The notes beneath the pieces are model-generated. The model did no database searches, was not told the DNA's origin, and worked only from the letters and a program-made list of their open reading frames with translations. The translations under genes and the position numbers were made by a program. A DNA stretch of 64,000 nt from Owenweeksia sp. TMED14. Lineage in GTDB: Bacteria; Bacteroidota; Bacteroidia; Flavobacteriales; Schleiferiaceae. The first letter of the stretch is position 1; the number at the start of each line of letters is the position of its first letter. The stretch is from contig CATIRS010000019.1 in NCBI GenBank assembly GCA_949529985.1, positions 1-64,000 on the forward strand, read 5' to 3'. Of the stretch, positions 26,671 through 34,729 are shown piece by piece.

Positions 26671-27581
26671 TCTCGGTAAAGTAATCTCAAGTTGTCAACT
26701 AAAATAGTGTCTCGAATTCCATTATTTAATTTAGCTGATCCTAAAAATATTTTAAAGGCACTGGCCTGTGGAGAGCCTGAAACTTCTGTAATTAAATTTA
26801 CGTACGCGTGATTCCATTTCTTATTTGGTAAAAACGTAGCTGTTGACATCTGAATTATCTGACCCGGGTTGCTTGCTATAACTCCAATTGTTATTGGGTT
26901 TGTGACCTTGTAGTCAAATTCGACGTAGACATTTTTACCTCCCCCCGGGAGAATGAAATTTTCATTACTACTAACTTCAAACTTACAATTACCGGTGTCG
27001 AGCAAGGCCATTCCACTGTAGGTATTTGTCTCGCCCTGAGGTGCTGGGAATTTAAGATTTGGACTGGACGTTAAGGTCCAAGATATATCGCTTTGAGACG
27101 TGATTGTCATTTGTCGATTTAATGATTCAAAGTTCTCCAAACTTTTTATATACAGTTGGCCTTGAGGTGAATCATAATCGTAGTAAACAATATTACTTGA
27201 TCCTACAGGGAGATTTGCCGTCTCTCCCGGAATTAAATTTATTCCAAATTCAAGAGAGCTGTAAAAGGGGTAAATTCCTCGAAAACTTGAAATTCCATTT
27301 ATATCGATACCTGGTTCAATTTTAATGGCGTGAGTCCCTCCACTATCCATTAATATAGGTATCTCTATGGGTAATTCAAAAGCTCCTAGGTTAACATTGT
27401 TTGAAGAAATCCATACAGATGTAATTTTAGAACTCGTATTTCCATATGTGGAGCTAGGATCTATTGCCATTTCCAATTTTTCAATATTTAAATAAGCGGG
27501 CTTAGTGATTTTATTGTTATCGCAGCTCTTTAAGAGGAATACGAAAAAACCAAATAAAATAAAATTGAATAAATTCCTCAT
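26667..27581 (-). CDS. Lipoprotein of unknown function coupled to the sugar transferase
   Basis: Starting at the ATG at 27581 gives a short lipoprotein signal, MRNLFNFILFGFFVFLLKSC, with the lipobox cysteine at residue 20; longer readings overlap the divergent pcm gene. The mature part is mostly beta strand. It has an N-terminal module (PAYLNIEKLEMAI) with repeats of strand-turn type, and a C-terminal half resembling carbohydrate-binding jelly rolls (FDYKVTNPITIGVIA, KKWNHAYVNLITEV, ILVDNLRLLYRE). I infer a surface or periplasmic lipoprotein with a possible glycan-binding domain. A near-consensus box TACCTTTA precedes it on the minus strand. Confidence 0.78.
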   Translation of the reverse strand: MRNLFNFILFGFFVFLLKSCDNNKITKPAYLNIEKLEMAIDPSSTYGNTSSKITSVWISSNNVNLGAFELPIEIPILMDSGGTHAIKIEPGIDINGISSFRGIYPFYSSLEFGINLIPGETANLPVGSSNIVYYDYDSPQGQLYIKSLENFESLNRQMTITSQSDISWTLTSSPNLKFPAPQGETNTYSGMALLDTGNCKFEVSSNENFILPGGGKNVYVEFDYKVTNPITIGVIASNPGQIIQMSTATFLPNKKWNHAYVNLITEVSGSPQASAFKIFLGSAKLNNGIRDTILVDNLRLLYRE

Positions 27582-27629
27582 GGCGTAAAGGTAAAGAAGC
27601 AATAGCATTGTAATTTCGCTTAATACAGA

Positions 27630-28292
27630 ATGGATATAGATACTCCCAAACATCAAGGCCAAAGGCAGCACCTAATTGAGGTTTTAAGAGATAAAGGCAT
27701 CTTAGATGAAAATGTCCTCAAAGCAATCGGATTTGTTCCAAGGCATGCTTTTTTAGATAGCTCATTTGAGCAATTTGCTTACAGAGATGCTGCTTTCCCA
27801 ATAAGAGCTAAACAGACTATCAGTCAGCCTTACACAGTAGCTTTTCAATCTCAATCATTAGAGCTCAAAAGGGGGTCTAAGGTTCTTGAGATAGGCACTG
27901 GGTCAGGATACCAATCTGCAATTCTGGCAGAGTTAGGATTTAAAGTCTTCTCTATTGAGCGTCAGAAAGACTTATTTGATTTTTCCAAAACATTATTATC
28001 TAAGTTGGGTTACAACATAACTCAAAAGTTTGGCGACGGCTTCAAAGGAATGCCAGCATTTGCTCCGTTTGATGGGATAATTGTTACAGCAGCAGCACCA
28101 AGTATCCCTTTAGATTTAATTTCACAACTCTCAGAAAACGGTTCACTCATAGTCCCTGTTGGAGATCAGAATAACGATCAGGTAATGATGCGCATAAAAA
28201 AATCAGAGTTTGACGGGTATTCGAAGGAAGAATTGGGCAATTTCAGATTTGTGCCCATGCTTAAAGATATTGAATCAGGCGATGGTTTTTAA
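27630..28292 (+). CDS. pcm: Protein-L-isoaspartate O-methyltransferase
   Basis: SAM-dependent repair enzyme for damaged aspartyl residues. It shows KHQGQRQHLIEVLRDKGI, VPRHAFL, the substrate-capping AKQTISQPYTVA with its conserved serine, the SAM-binding VLEIGTGSGYQSAILAEL, and VTAAAPSIP. 220 residues, normal for the family. A near-consensus box TAATTTCG is at 27611-27618. It is convergent with smpB; a weak AT-rich hairpin at 28311-28328 lies between them. Confidence 0.94.
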   Translation: MDIDTPKHQGQRQHLIEVLRDKGILDENVLKAIGFVPRHAFLDSSFEQFAYRDAAFPIRAKQTISQPYTVAFQSQSLELKRGSKVLEIGTGSGYQSAILAELGFKVFSIERQKDLFDFSKTLLSKLGYNITQKFGDGFKGMPAFAPFDGIIVTAAAPSIPLDLISQLSENGSLIVPVGDQNNDQVMMRIKKSEFDGYSKEELGNFRFVPMLKDIESGDGF

Positions 28293-28342
28293 GAGTAAAA
28301 AGATCACACGATATTTTTTAGAAAATATTGTCAATGATACCC

Positions 28343-28783
28343 TCAAATTTCTCTTTGCACGTCTCTATCAATATCACGCTCTTTAATACTAGCTCTTTTG
28401 TCGTGTAACTTTTTTCCTTTTCCAAGGCCTATCTCCAGCTTAGCCCAACCTTTTGAGCTAAAGTATAACTTTAAGGGTACTATGCTTATTCCCACGTTTT
28501 GAATAATTTTTTGTATTTTTTTTAATTCATTCTTCTTGAGGAGTAATTTTCGTTCTCGTAGGGGTAAATGATTGGAGTATGTACCTAAACGAAATTGTGA
28601 AACATGAAGATTCTTTACCCATAGTTCTCCATTTTCGCTCAGAAAACAATAACTATCTGATAAATTAGCATGACCTTCCCTTATGCTTTTCACCTCAGTG
28701 CCATATAGTTGTATTCCAGCAGTAAAGGTTTCTTCTATGGCATAGGAAAAACGAGCTTGACGATTTTTAACTACAGGATTCAT
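28343..28783 (-). CDS. smpB: SsrA-binding protein SmpB
   Basis: Partner of tmRNA in rescue of stalled ribosomes. The beta-barrel core is clear: NRQARFSYAIEETFTAGIQLYGTEVKSIREG, DSYCFLSENGELWVKNLHV, and KLYFSSKGWAKLEIGLGKGKKLHDKR, ending in a short basic tail with RDVQREI. 146 residues is normal. The promoter box lies only 4 bases before the ATG. The ssrA gene itself is not in the window. Confidence 0.96.
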   Translation of the reverse strand: MNPVVKNRQARFSYAIEETFTAGIQLYGTEVKSIREGHANLSDSYCFLSENGELWVKNLHVSQFRLGTYSNHLPLRERKLLLKKNELKKIQKIIQNVGISIVPLKLYFSSKGWAKLEIGLGKGKKLHDKRASIKERDIDRDVQREI

Positions 28784-28787
28784 AATG

Positions 28788-28807
28788 CAAATCTAACCCT
28801 ACTTTTG
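28788..28807. promoter_or_regulatory. Back-to-back -7 boxes of smpB and pyrD
   Basis: CAAATCTA at 28788-28795 is TAGATTTG on the minus strand, ending 4 bases before the smpB ATG. TACTTTTG at 28800-28807 ends 6 bases before the pyrD ATG. The two exact TAnnTTTG boxes are 4 bases apart and the whole divergent gap is 30 bases, so each promoter's -33 region lies inside the other gene. Confidence 0.65.
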
Positions 28808-28813
28808 TTGCAC

Positions 28814-29845
28814 ATGCTTTATTCAAATATTATTCGGCCGATCTTGTTTAATCTCCCAGCAGAGATTGCTCATAATATAACTATGAAGCAACTGGAGTTT
28901 CTTCAGCAGTCTGCACTTGGAAGAGGGGTAATACGTTATTTGGGAGGAGAAGTGAAATCAAGCCCAATTAATGTAATGGGATTACAGTTCAAGCATCCGG
29001 TGGGTCTTGCTGCTGGTCTAGATAAGGATGCTATGGCTATTAGAGGATTGTTTGAGCTAGGGTTTTCGCACATAGAAGTAGGTACATTAACACCAAGACC
29101 TCAGCCAGGTAATGAAAAGCCTCGATTATTCAGACTGAAAAAAGATGAAGCGCTCATAAACCGGATGGGCTTTAATAACCATGGCAGTTTAGCTGCATCA
29201 AACAGATTAATAAAACGAGATCCGTCTTGGGGTATTGTTGGAGGCAATATCGGAAGAAACAAGATGACAGATAATGAAAATGCTGTAGATGATTATCTAA
29301 TCTCAATGAATCACCTTAGGGCATCTGTGGACTATTTTACAGTCAATATTTCTTCTCCTAATACACCGGGACTTAGAGATCTTCAGCATAAAAAGGCATT
29401 AAATAATTTACTTTCCGCTGTATTTGAGGAAAACAAAAAATCCGACACACCAAGACCTTTGGCGGTAAAAATATCTCCAGATCTTTCAAAGGAGGAGATT
29501 CAGTCTATCTCAAGGTTAGCCGTTGAATGTGGTTTTAGTGGTATCATTGGGACCAATACTACCATTGGGCGTGATTCTTTGAAAACGAAAACGAATAAGG
29601 TGAAAAAAGCGGGTCTTGGTGGGCTCTCAGGAAAACCATTGAACGGCCGAAGTACCGATGTTGTTCAATGGATAAAGGAAGCTGTGGATGACTCTGTTGC
29701 CATTATTGGAGTGGGTGGGGTGTTTACTGCACAAGACGTCATTGATAAAAGAAATGCTGGAGCAGACTTAGTCCAAATTTATACTGGATTTGTATATAAT
29801 GGACCCAGTATGATTCATGATATTCAAGAGGCATGGCGACCATAG
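28814..29845 (+). CDS. pyrD: Dihydroorotate dehydrogenase (quinone), class 2
   Basis: Membrane-associated flavoenzyme of pyrimidine synthesis that passes electrons from dihydroorotate to quinone. The N-terminal amphipathic part (MLYSNIIRPILFNLPAEIAHN) is the class 2 membrane anchor. The FMN barrel has VGLAAGLDKDAMAIRGLFELGF, EVGTLTPRPQPGNEKPRLFR, the catalytic serine in NISSPNTPGLRDLQ, and GVGGVFTAQDVIDK. The ATG at 28814 is chosen because the promoter box ends 6 bases before it; a longer reading would run through smpB. It overlaps mvaB by 13 bases. Confidence 0.95.
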   Translation: MLYSNIIRPILFNLPAEIAHNITMKQLEFLQQSALGRGVIRYLGGEVKSSPINVMGLQFKHPVGLAAGLDKDAMAIRGLFELGFSHIEVGTLTPRPQPGNEKPRLFRLKKDEALINRMGFNNHGSLAASNRLIKRDPSWGIVGGNIGRNKMTDNENAVDDYLISMNHLRASVDYFTVNISSPNTPGLRDLQHKKALNNLLSAVFEENKKSDTPRPLAVKISPDLSKEEIQSISRLAVECGFSGIIGTNTTIGRDSLKTKTNKVKKAGLGGLSGKPLNGRSTDVVQWIKEAVDDSVAIIGVGGVFTAQDVIDKRNAGADLVQIYTGFVYNGPSMIHDIQEAWRP

Positions 29846-30696
29846 AGATTATAGAGTGTCCTAGAGACGCGATGCAAGGTTATGTAAAGTCGTTTTCCTT
29901 GCAGCAGAAGGTGACTTACCTAAAAAGCCTCTTAGATGTTGGTTTTCACACATTAGATATTGGGAGCTTTGTATCGCCAAAAGCTGTTCCACAAATGGCA
30001 AATACTGCTAAAGTGTTAGATGCCTTAATTCCTTTTAAAAAGAAAGATAATTTTTTAGTTATCGCAGCTAACTCCATTGGTGTTGAAATAGCCTTGAAAC
30101 ATTCTGCTGTGGACATAATAGGTTTCCCATTCTCCGCTAGCGAAACGTTTCAAAGGCGAAATACTAATCGATCTAGAAAACAGGCACTAAAAGATCTAAG
30201 GAGACATGCTGAAATTATTGACAATAAAGGCAAGCAACTAGTAGTTTACATATCAATGTCCTTTGGGAACCCATACTCAGAGGAGACTAATAATGAAGAA
30301 ATTATTGATTTTATTGGTAAAATAAACGATGTTTCAAACCCAAAAGCTATATCTCTAAGTGATACTGTTGCAAAAGCAACTGAACACTCTATAAAGTCAC
30401 TTGTGACATTGATTAAGGAGGATTTCAATGATGCTAATTTGGGCCTTCATTTACATGTGTCTAAAGAAAGACCTCTCGATGTAGGTCTGCTAAAAGAAGC
30501 GTGGAATTCAGGGATAAGAAGGTTTGATTCAGCTCTCTTAGGTTTCGGAGGATGTCCATTTGCAGAAGATTCTCTTTCTGGTAACTTACCTACGGAGTCA
30601 CTTTTAACATTTGCTAAGAATGTTAAAGCAAGAAGCGATATTAATACGATGGCGTTTGAAGCGGCCCACAACGCCGCTCGTGCTCTTTTTCTTTGA
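29833..30696 (+). CDS. mvaB: Hydroxymethylglutaryl-CoA lyase
   Basis: Cleaves HMG-CoA to acetyl-CoA and acetoacetate, the last step of leucine breakdown. A DRE-TIM barrel with the start IIECPRDAMQG, metal ligands in the C-terminal HLHVSKERPLDVG region, and the family signature SALLGFGGCPFA with its catalytic cysteine, followed by LSGNLPTESLL. The conserved second histidine of the usual HFHDTYG motif region reads LHLHVSKERP here, a modest divergence. 287 residues. The 13-base overlap with pyrD suggests co-transcription without an obvious metabolic link. Confidence 0.9.
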   Translation: MATIEIIECPRDAMQGYVKSFSLQQKVTYLKSLLDVGFHTLDIGSFVSPKAVPQMANTAKVLDALIPFKKKDNFLVIAANSIGVEIALKHSAVDIIGFPFSASETFQRRNTNRSRKQALKDLRRHAEIIDNKGKQLVVYISMSFGNPYSEETNNEEIIDFIGKINDVSNPKAISLSDTVAKATEHSIKSLVTLIKEDFNDANLGLHLHVSKERPLDVGLLKEAWNSGIRRFDSALLGFGGCPFAEDSLSGNLPTESLLTFAKNVKARSDINTMAFEAAHNAARALFL

Positions 30697-30730
30697 ATTT
30701 TAATTTTCTTTAGCCTAATTTTACCAAGTT

Positions 30731-30894
30731 GACGGGTTTCTTGTGAGAGAAACAATAGGGAATTCGGTTTGAATCCGAAACTGTACCCGCAGCTGTATAC
30801 TTCAATGCTTCACAGTAAATGCCACTGACAAGGATCGGGAAGGCACTATGAGGGGAAGTGAGTCAGAAGACCTGCCCGCAACTATAGGCCCGTC
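30731..30894 (+). ncRNA. Cobalamin (B12) riboswitch
   Basis: The cobalamin aptamer consensus can be read in order: GGGAATTCGGTTTGAATCC at 30758-30776, CTGTACCCGCAGCTGT at 30781-30796, the B12-box core GCCACTG at 30821-30827, GGGAAGGC at 30837-30844 and GTGAGTCAGAAGACCTGCC at 30858-30876. The closing P1 stem is GACGGG at 30731-30736 with CCCGTC at 30889-30894. It lies 28 bases before the btuB start, so it would reduce btuB and btuG expression when B12 is abundant. No strong terminator follows the aptamer, so control at translation initiation is more likely than termination. Confidence 0.95.
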
Positions 30895-30922
30895 AATGCC
30901 GGGAAGAGCGTTGAAGAGAATT

Positions 30923-32737
30923 ATGATGCATAGACAATTACTAACCTTTTTTGGGTTTGTTATGTTTAGTCTAAAGTGCTATGGTTTCAGCAAGGACACT
31001 TCCTTGGTGCTGAAACCTGTGGATATTTCGGCATCATTTTTCTCTCAATCTAAAATTTCAAAATCTTTATCTGCCACCTGGGATAAATTGGCAATCGACC
31101 CGATTGGAGTTTGGCTACGTGGTGTGGACATAAGAGGAATTAGTCCTGGAGCATCAATAACTGTTAACCGCGATGGTTTGCCTTCGTCCTATTCAGAATT
31201 TATGTGGAATGGACAAGTATTTCAATCCCCAGATCTTGGTGTTGTTGATATTAGCCTTATCCCTAAATATGGTCATGACTTCGCTAATGAAGGAAATGGT
31301 GCCAGTGCAGTAATCGGATCTGGTCTGGGCGGAGTGGTGTTTTCAAGTAATTCAAATGAGAAGTCTACGCTTGATATACATTCTTCAAGTATCGGTAGCT
31401 TCGGGCTAGGGGGGAATTGGAGTTTTAAGAACCCGAAACTAAACCAGTTAATATCAATAGCAGCAGGAACGGACTCATGGCTACATGATTATTCATATGA
31501 GAACTATGCTAATCAAAGATTAAAAAGATTAGGAGCGCAAGGGTCAAGGTCTGAAATAAGTATTCTTAGACGAACAATTGATTCTAACACCAATTCGTGG
31601 AATGAACAATCTATAACATCTGTAACTGCAGATAGAGGAATTCCTGAGCCAAGCACTTCAGCTTATCGAATTGGTGCTAATCAGGCTGACAATAGATTTC
31701 AAGTTAACAATTCTAATGGTTGGCACATTAATAAATATATGCTTGAATTGCGTCAGAGTGTTTTTTCAAGTCAACAGATTTATAGTCACCAGACTTTTAA
31801 CATTTTGGATTCAAACTTTTCTAAAGGTGCCAATGTTGAATTAATAAATAAATGGATTTCTAGTAGGTTTCTAGTTTCTAATCAGAGTCAAATTCAGGTT
31901 TTCAGAGTCTCTGGAGAGAATAAGCCAGACACTTCCGCTTCAATTTTTAGCAATTTAACAGTTCTGAAATATCATTTATTGGATAATTATGATTTAAATA
32001 TTTATAATAAAATATCCTATCAATATATAGATTTCCCCAGAGGCGGATTCAGTCCTGGAGTTCAATTTTTAGGAAAATCAACTAAGGCTAATTGGAATAT
32101 CCATTGGAAAAGAATTTTTAGGCTCCCAAGTATGAATGACATGTTTTGGGTGCCAGGCGGTAATGTTGCCCTTCTTCCGGAATCAGGATGGGATCTAAGA
32201 AGCTCGTTCAGTTTCAGCACTCAAAAAACTATTTTTAAAATTGAAGGATTTTCTGGTCGGCTTAAAAATGGCATAATATGGAGGCCGAGTGGTTTGTTTT
32301 GGCAACCAATAAACGAGAATTTAATAATGCGAATTGGGGTTAATTTTTCTGCTCAAGTGACAAGAGGTTCCGACATGTCTCAATTGGAGATTCAAGCTAT
32401 GAATAGTGTAAATGATAAGGGATTTCCATTGCCATACGCTTCTAGGGGTAGAGTTAGGTTTAATTACTCCCATAAAACTAATTGGGGCGACTTTGGACTT
32501 AATTCCCTTGCTCAGCTAGGTGCTCCAACAGCATGGACATATGACCGATCATCTGATTTGCCCTTCAATAGCTTTATCAATCTCTACACAAATGTTCGGA
32601 TAGCTCAGCTCAATAAATCATGTATTATGTCCATGAAGATTGATATTCAAAACATATTCAATCAACAGATCATCCTTCAACCAGGTTATCCGATGCCTGG
32701 TCGATATTTCAATTTATCAATTCAATTCAAATCTTAA
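30923..32737 (+). CDS. btuB: TonB-dependent vitamin B12 receptor, BtuB-like
   Basis: Outer-membrane active transporter for corrinoids. A signal peptide (MMHRQLLTFFGFVMFSLKCYG) is followed by a divergent plug (VWLRGVDIRGISPGASITVNRDGLP, then VIGSGLGGVVFSS) and a beta-barrel with family marks RLPSMNDMFWVPGGNVALLPESGWDL and the C-terminal GYPMPGRYFNLSIQF. At about 605 residues it is compact, with no N-terminal regulatory domain. The start is taken at the double ATG 30923/30926, because the earlier codon at 30848 lies inside the riboswitch. The riboswitch upstream and the propeller lipoprotein downstream support a B12 role. Confidence 0.9.
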   Translation: MMHRQLLTFFGFVMFSLKCYGFSKDTSLVLKPVDISASFFSQSKISKSLSATWDKLAIDPIGVWLRGVDIRGISPGASITVNRDGLPSSYSEFMWNGQVFQSPDLGVVDISLIPKYGHDFANEGNGASAVIGSGLGGVVFSSNSNEKSTLDIHSSSIGSFGLGGNWSFKNPKLNQLISIAAGTDSWLHDYSYENYANQRLKRLGAQGSRSEISILRRTIDSNTNSWNEQSITSVTADRGIPEPSTSAYRIGANQADNRFQVNNSNGWHINKYMLELRQSVFSSQQIYSHQTFNILDSNFSKGANVELINKWISSRFLVSNQSQIQVFRVSGENKPDTSASIFSNLTVLKYHLLDNYDLNIYNKISYQYIDFPRGGFSPGVQFLGKSTKANWNIHWKRIFRLPSMNDMFWVPGGNVALLPESGWDLRSSFSFSTQKTIFKIEGFSGRLKNGIIWRPSGLFWQPINENLIMRIGVNFSAQVTRGSDMSQLEIQAMNSVNDKGFPLPYASRGRVRFNYSHKTNWGDFGLNSLAQLGAPTAWTYDRSSDLPFNSFINLYTNVRIAQLNKSCIMSMKIDIQNIFNQQIILQPGYPMPGRYFNLSIQFKS

Positions 32738-32777
32738 TCTAATGCAAAATAATTCAAGTGTAAATAAAACAGAAAAT

Positions 32778-33878
32778 ATGAAATTAAAAATTAAAAACCT
32801 TTCTAGAACATTCTTAATTATCACTTCTTTATTAATTTTCTATTCATGTGGAAATAATAAAAAATCATCAAATCAATCAGATCAATCTGGTCTTTTAGTC
32901 ATTAGTGAAGGAGCCTTCCAGGGAGGTAATGGAAGTTTGTCTTTTGTGGTTACGAACGAATCATCGTCGATCGATACAGTTAGACAGAATTTCTTTCAAG
33001 AAGTGAATGGTAGAACCATGGGTAATCTTGCCAATCACATAAGTAAAGATGATAAGTATATATATGCTGTCATGAATGGCGCGGCGACGGTTGAAGTGAT
33101 AGATGTAAATTCATTTCTCAGCCAAAAGGTAATATCAGGTTTTAAGTCCCCTAGACAATCATTGAGTATAGATAATGATATCCTACTTGTCTCTGACTGG
33201 GGCACAAACTCAATATACAAGGTGGATTTAACGCTAGGGGCCATTGTTGATTCTTTGAAAGCAGGCATAGGCCCTGAAGGTATGGTCGCCTACAGCTCAG
33301 CAAACACAATTTCTGGGAAAAAATTATTTGTTGCTAATTCTGGCGGCTACGGGGTTGATAGCACTATTTCCGTTTATGATATTGACTCTTGGACTCATGA
33401 AGTTGATATACAAGTTGGCATTAATCCAAAAGAAATCCTTATTGACTCTTTTGGTACAGTTTGGGTACTTTGTTCTGGTTTAGATACTTATGGCCAAGGA
33501 GTTGACAGATATTCTTCTTTGATTAATATAGAACCTTTAACCAAGACTATTATATCTGATTTAGTCAATCCGGTTTTAGACAATAATCCAAGTCGATTGC
33601 GAATAAACCCCGAAGGCAATAGATTATATTTTCTTCAAGACTCATATTCGGGAAGTGTTGTTGAGTTTGACATCACAAGCACATCATTTCCAACCCAAAA
33701 AATAATTAATCATTCAGCCTATGGTTTAGCTATTGATGAATCAAATGGTAATATCCTATTACTTGATGCTTTGGATTATCAGTCTCCCGGGATGGCAATT
33801 ATTTATGATAAAAGTGGGGTTGCATTAGATAGCTCCAATATTGGACTTATTCCAGCAGGAGCTATTACTATTGACTAA
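32778..33878 (+). CDS. BtuG-like surface B12-binding beta-propeller lipoprotein
   Basis: Starting at the ATG at 32778 gives a lipoprotein signal with the lipobox FYSC and cysteine 24. The mature part is a YncE/DUF5074-type propeller: LLVISEGAFQGGNGSLSFV, YIYAVMNGAATVEVID, LLVSDWGTNSIYKVDL, KLFVANSGGYGVDSTISVYDI, then further blades with GNRLYFLQDSYSGSVVEFDI. In Bacteroides, BtuG is a lipoprotein of this fold that sits on BtuB and captures B12 with extreme affinity. The same fold and the position 40 bases behind btuB under the riboswitch support the assignment; binding itself is inferred. Confidence 0.82.
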   Translation: MKLKIKNLSRTFLIITSLLIFYSCGNNKKSSNQSDQSGLLVISEGAFQGGNGSLSFVVTNESSSIDTVRQNFFQEVNGRTMGNLANHISKDDKYIYAVMNGAATVEVIDVNSFLSQKVISGFKSPRQSLSIDNDILLVSDWGTNSIYKVDLTLGAIVDSLKAGIGPEGMVAYSSANTISGKKLFVANSGGYGVDSTISVYDIDSWTHEVDIQVGINPKEILIDSFGTVWVLCSGLDTYGQGVDRYSSLINIEPLTKTIISDLVNPVLDNNPSRLRINPEGNRLYFLQDSYSGSVVEFDITSTSFPTQKIINHSAYGLAIDESNGNILLLDALDYQSPGMAIIYDKSGVALDSSNIGLIPAGAITID

Positions 33879-33906
33879 GGGTTATACTGATAAATGATTT
33901 AAATTT

Positions 33907-33938
33907 AAAAAAGGCGTCGATATGTTGGCGCCTTTTTT
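33907..33938. terminator. Bidirectional terminator between btuG-like and DUF6580 genes
   Basis: Ten-bp perfect stem AAAAAAGGCG at 33907-33916 and CGCCTTTTTT at 33929-33938 with a 12-base loop. It is A-rich on one side and T-rich on the other, so it can end transcripts from both converging genes. Confidence 0.88.
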
Positions 33939-33956
33939 ATTTTAAACGATAGCCTT

Positions 33957-34502
33957 TTATCTATTTAACGGAGCAAAGGCTGCGGCTTTATACAGAACAG
34001 CTAACATCACACCTCCATATACGACTGTTCCGGCCAGAGAACTTAAGTAAAAAGGTATAGCTGCTGCGTAGACAGACAGTAAGCCAAATATGTTTTGGGG
34101 AAGGGAGGGGTTACCAAACCAAACGCCAAAATTACTTAATATAAAGAATATAAGATTAGCTCCAGCTGCATGACCCATCCATTTAAGAGCGTTTGGCTTC
34201 TTGACAATATAGAACCCCCACATGAACATGGCCAAATGACCAGCGTATACAAATCCCATTCCCGGATAAAACATACTGGATAATAATGACGAGCTCTTGT
34301 AAACTACAATATTTAAAATGATGTCAGAGAGAAATAATATTAGCAAAGGAATGATTAGAAATAGCCTCCCCCCACGCATCCAGAAACCTCCTAAAATAGC
34401 CACAGAGCCAATAGCGGTAAAATTAGGGATGTGGGGAATAAATCGAGTAGAGATTGCTAAAAGGAGTATTGCTAAAGGGATTATATATTTTGATATTCTC
34501 AT
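33957..34502 (-). CDS. DUF6580 family integral membrane protein, candidate transporter S-component
   Basis: About 181 residues with five or six hydrophobic helices. The N-terminus has ISTRFIPHIPNFTAIGSVAILGG, the conserved mark of this Bacteroidota family, and there is a later GHLAMFMWGFYIV. Size and topology resemble substrate-binding S-components of ECF vitamin transporters. Genes of this family, as I recall them, occur beside B12 receptor genes. Here it converges on the riboswitch-controlled btuB-btuG pair, which fits an inner-membrane B12 role. It has no riboswitch of its own, so the link is by position only. It follows a small membrane protein gene by 11 bases. Confidence 0.72.
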   Translation of the reverse strand: MRISKYIIPLAILLLAISTRFIPHIPNFTAIGSVAILGGFWMRGGRLFLIIPLLILFLSDIILNIVVYKSSSLLSSMFYPGMGFVYAGHLAMFMWGFYIVKKPNALKWMGHAAGANLIFFILSNFGVWFGNPSLPQNIFGLLSVYAAAIPFYLSSLAGTVVYGGVMLAVLYKAAAFAPLNR

Positions 34503-34513
34503 AGGGTTTTTAA

Positions 34514-34699
34514 TTATATCCGTTTAAATATGTAGATAACAAACAAAAGAACCACTATCAATAGCAAGAAGCGAATACTTTTTCCATAATGCATAGCATG
34601 AACTTCAGCATCTTTTCGGTAGCTCCAAAATAAGTAAGAAAGGAATGCAACTGTAAATACTGAAGCGAATATCCAATGACCTGTTGTTATGTTTTCCAA
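34514..34699 (-). CDS. Small membrane protein of 61 residues
   Basis: Two predicted helices (HWIFASVFTVAFLSYLFW and SIRFLLLIVVLLFVIYIF) are joined by a short polar segment YRKDAEVHAMHYGK. The start is backed by an exact TAnnTTTG box 16 bases upstream, and no other gene occupies this stretch. The pattern (TTGHWIFA near the start, a central SYRKD) looks like a conserved small protein of flavobacteria. Function unknown; it probably leads the operon with the DUF6580 gene. Confidence 0.7.
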   Translation of the reverse strand: MENITTGHWIFASVFTVAFLSYLFWSYRKDAEVHAMHYGKSIRFLLLIVVLLFVIYIFKRI

Positions 34700-34715
34700 T
34701 GTGTGTAATTTGCGA

Positions 34716-34723
34716 CAAAATTA
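34716..34723 (-). promoter_or_regulatory. -7 promoter box for the small membrane protein/DUF6580 operon
   Basis: CAAAATTA reads TAATTTTG on the minus strand, an exact TAnnTTTG match, 16 bases before the ATG at 34699. A one-base-short variant on the plus strand (TAATTTG, 34706-34712) may serve the divergent MazG-like gene. Confidence 0.55.
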
Positions 34724-34729
34724 ACTGCT

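Noticed and set aside
28311-28328. Terminator between pcm and smpB
   Set aside because: The stem is only AT pairs (ATATTTT/AAAATAT) with a 4-base loop, so it is too weak to call.
30848-30922. Start codon for btuB within the riboswitch
   Set aside because: The bases are part of the aptamer (GTGAGTCAGAAGACC), and the peptide before the signal sequence has no homology pattern.
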